From NCBI RefSeq assembly GCF_015352975.1, contig NZ_JACYIZ010000003.1:372001-436000 (forward strand): a stretch of DNA of 64,000 nt, in the 5' to 3' direction. The notes below the pieces were generated by a model that saw only the letters and a program-made list of their open reading frames with translations, made no database searches and was not told the origin of the DNA. Source of the stretch: Aestuariimicrobium ganziense (lineage in GTDB: Bacteria > Actinomycetota > Actinomycetes > Propionibacteriales > Propionibacteriaceae). Both the position numbers and the translations under genes were made by a program. Positions within the stretch are counted from its first letter, which is position 1. Every line of letters starts with the position of its first letter. Of the stretch, positions 62,649-64,000 are shown in pieces.

Positions 62649-63421
62649 TGGCCCGCCGATGGCTTGTGGTGTCGGCGGCTCTCTTGTTGGTGTTGGCAGG
62701 CTGCTCGTCCAGATCCCCATCGGGGCACGGCCGGACGACGCTGACCGTGTTCGCTGCAGCCTCGCTCAACACGGCCTTCGACGAGGTGGCTGTTGAGTAC
62801 AAGAAGGCCCATCCCGGTGTTGAGATCACCTTCAACTACCTGGGCTCGCAGGACCTCGTCCAGCAGATGCAGGGTGGTGCGGCCGCTGACGTGTTCGCCT
62901 CGGCCGACCAGAAGAACATGACCATAGCGATCGAGTCCAAGCTGATCTCTGGTGGGCCGAAGGTGTTCGCGACCAACACGCTGGTCCTGATCGTGCCCCG
63001 TGATCCCAAGACAGGGCAGGGCAACTCGGCCGGCATCACCGGCCTCGATGCCTCGCTCGACGGCAAGAAGTTGGTCATCTGTGCGCCGGCCGTGCCCTGT
63101 GGTGCGACGACCGCGACGCTCGCCTCGAACCTCGGCGTCACCCTGAAGCCAGTCTCGGAGGAGCAGAAGGTCACCGACGTGCGCGGCAAGGTCGAGTCGG
63201 GTGAAGCCGATGCTGGCCTGGTCTACTCCACCGACGCCAAGCAGGCCGGTGACAAGGTCGAGACCATCCAGATCCCAGGGGCTGAGAAGGTGGTCAACTC
63301 CTACCCGATCGCGGTGACGGCCAGCAGTAGGGCGCCGGCCGAGGCCCAGTCGTTCGTCGACTTCGTCGCCTCCGAGGCTGGTCAGGCCGTTCTTGAGAAG
63401 TACGGGTTCGGCAAGCCGTGA
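62648..63421 (+). CDS. modA: Molybdate ABC transporter substrate-binding lipoprotein ModA
   Basis: 257 residues. Lipobox LAGC at about 17-20 (LVLAGCSSRS). Type II periplasmic-binding fold with TVFAAASLNTAFDEVAVEYK (about 35-54), NYLGSQDLVQQMQGGAAADV, FATNTLVLIVPRD and GEADAGLVYSTDAK. Captures molybdate/tungstate for ModBC. Overlaps modB (GTGA). Confidence 0.94.
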   Translation: MARRWLVVSAALLLVLAGCSSRSPSGHGRTTLTVFAAASLNTAFDEVAVEYKKAHPGVEITFNYLGSQDLVQQMQGGAAADVFASADQKNMTIAIESKLISGGPKVFATNTLVLIVPRDPKTGQGNSAGITGLDASLDGKKLVICAPAVPCGATTATLASNLGVTLKPVSEEQKVTDVRGKVESGEADAGLVYSTDAKQAGDKVETIQIPGAEKVVNSYPIAVTASSRAPAEAQSFVDFVASEAGQAVLEKYGFGKP

Positions 63422-64000
63422 CCCGAACCCCCCTGCCCGCCTGGGTGCTCGTCGCCGCCACGGTCGGTCTCACCGTCGTGGCGGTGCCGCTGCTCGGGCT
63501 GGCGGTGCGGATCCCCTGGGCCGACGTGCCCACCCTGCTCACCTCGACCGCCGCGACCCAGGCCCTGTGGCTGAGCCTGCGTACCTGCACGCTGTCGATG
63601 CTGTTGGCCACGGTGCTCGGACTGCCGGTGGCGATGCTGCTGGCCAGGCTCGAGGGGCGCCGTGCCGTGCTGGTGCGCACGCTCGCGGTGCTGCCGATGG
63701 TGCTGCCCCCGGTGGTGGCCGGCCTGGTGCTGTTGGTGACGTTGGGACGACGCGGCGTCGTCGGCCAGCACCTGGCGGCGGCGGGCATCGAGATCGGCTT
63801 CACCACCGCCGCCGTGGTGATCGCCCAGACCTTCGTGGCGATGCCGTTCTTCATCGTCTCGGTCGAGGGGGCGCTGAGGACGCTCGACCCGGCCTACGAG
63901 GTGGCGGCGGCGACGCTGGGCGCTTCGCCGACCACGGTGTTGCGACGGGTGACCCTGCCGATGGTGGGTCCAGCGGTGCTGGCCGGCATGACGATGGCGT
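63418..64000 (+). CDS. modB: Molybdate ABC transporter permease ModB (partial)
   Basis: 194 codons from the GTG; 3' end beyond the window. Permease fold with helices and the loop EGALRTLDPAYEVAAATLGA (about 151-170), the EAA-type contact with ModC. LRTCTLSMLLATVLGLPVAM and LPMVLPPVVAGLVLL are typical ModB segments. Confidence 0.92.
   Translation, partial: MTRTPLPAWVLVAATVGLTVVAVPLLGLAVRIPWADVPTLLTSTAATQALWLSLRTCTLSMLLATVLGLPVAMLLARLEGRRAVLVRTLAVLPMVLPPVVAGLVLLVTLGRRGVVGQHLAAAGIEIGFTTAAVVIAQTFVAMPFFIVSVEGALRTLDPAYEVAAATLGASPTTVLRRVTLPMVGPAVLAGMTMA

Overview
The window is about 64 kb of very GC-rich DNA from an actinomycete. The evidence is WhiB and CrgA proteins, a mycothiol-linked formaldehyde dehydrogenase, the fhaA-fhaB-pstP-rodA-pbpA-pknB cell-growth cluster, a Gram-positive Tad/Flp pilus cluster, and many leaderless promoters (TANNNT placed 6-7 nt before the start codon). 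Gene order matches parts of the Mycobacterium tuberculosis chromosome, but several genes are missing. I infer a member of the Propionibacteriales or a relative; the sequence alone does not fix the genus. It reads as ordinary chromosome with small accessory insertions.

Layout. 1-7.7 kb: the 5' part of a mannitol 2-dehydrogenase, then the cytochrome bd operon cydABDC with a BlaI-type repressor divergent from it. 8-12.4 kb: miscellaneous genes (DinB-like, M81 metallopeptidase, AbiEi-like/DUF559 protein, flavin reductase-like). 12.5-16.9 kb: a TetR-controlled heterodimeric ABC exporter. 17.4-20 kb: a HAD phosphatase and the mycothiol-dependent formaldehyde oxidation pair. 20-22.2 kb: a type VII secretion toxin cassette (YbaB-like protein, WXG100 protein, CpnT-like N-terminal domain, toxin domain, probable immunity protein). 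22.3-25.1 kb: a YbjQ-domain protein, lysS and crgA. 25.2-34.3 kb: a DUF881 protein, a peptidase relic, and the cell-growth kinase/phosphatase/PBP cluster. 34.4-37.9 kb: truncated hemoglobin, TRIC-like channel, phosphate transporter, and a decayed RibD/DHFR-like gene. 37.9-46.7 kb: tRNA-Pro and a block syntenic with M. tuberculosis Rv3683-Rv3672 (metallophosphoesterase, ponA2, whiB4, RidA, crp, nth, tlpA, nudix) with a LacI regulator inserted. 46.7-49.3 kb: holin-like protein, NhaA, methyltransferase. 49.5-54.6 kb: Tad/Flp pilus locus. 54.6-59.4 kb: an AAA ATPase, two frameshifted membrane-protein genes and an MrfA/Rv3649-type helicase. 59.5-64 kb: a GPH sugar symporter with a PHP metallohydrolase, then a molybdate uptake operon that runs off the end.

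The most unusual items are: (1) eight copies of an approximately 81-bp intergenic element with conserved inverted arms, almost constant length and mostly unconserved loops; (2) the toxin cassette, where the CpnT-like delivery domain and the toxin domain lie in the same frame separated by a single TGA and one codon; (3) a Crp/GlxR regulator with an insertion of about 31 residues in its nucleotide-binding domain; (4) a BlaI-type repressor sharing a 58-bp promoter region with cydABDC; (5) three genes broken only by single-base deletions, one of them at a G8 tract.
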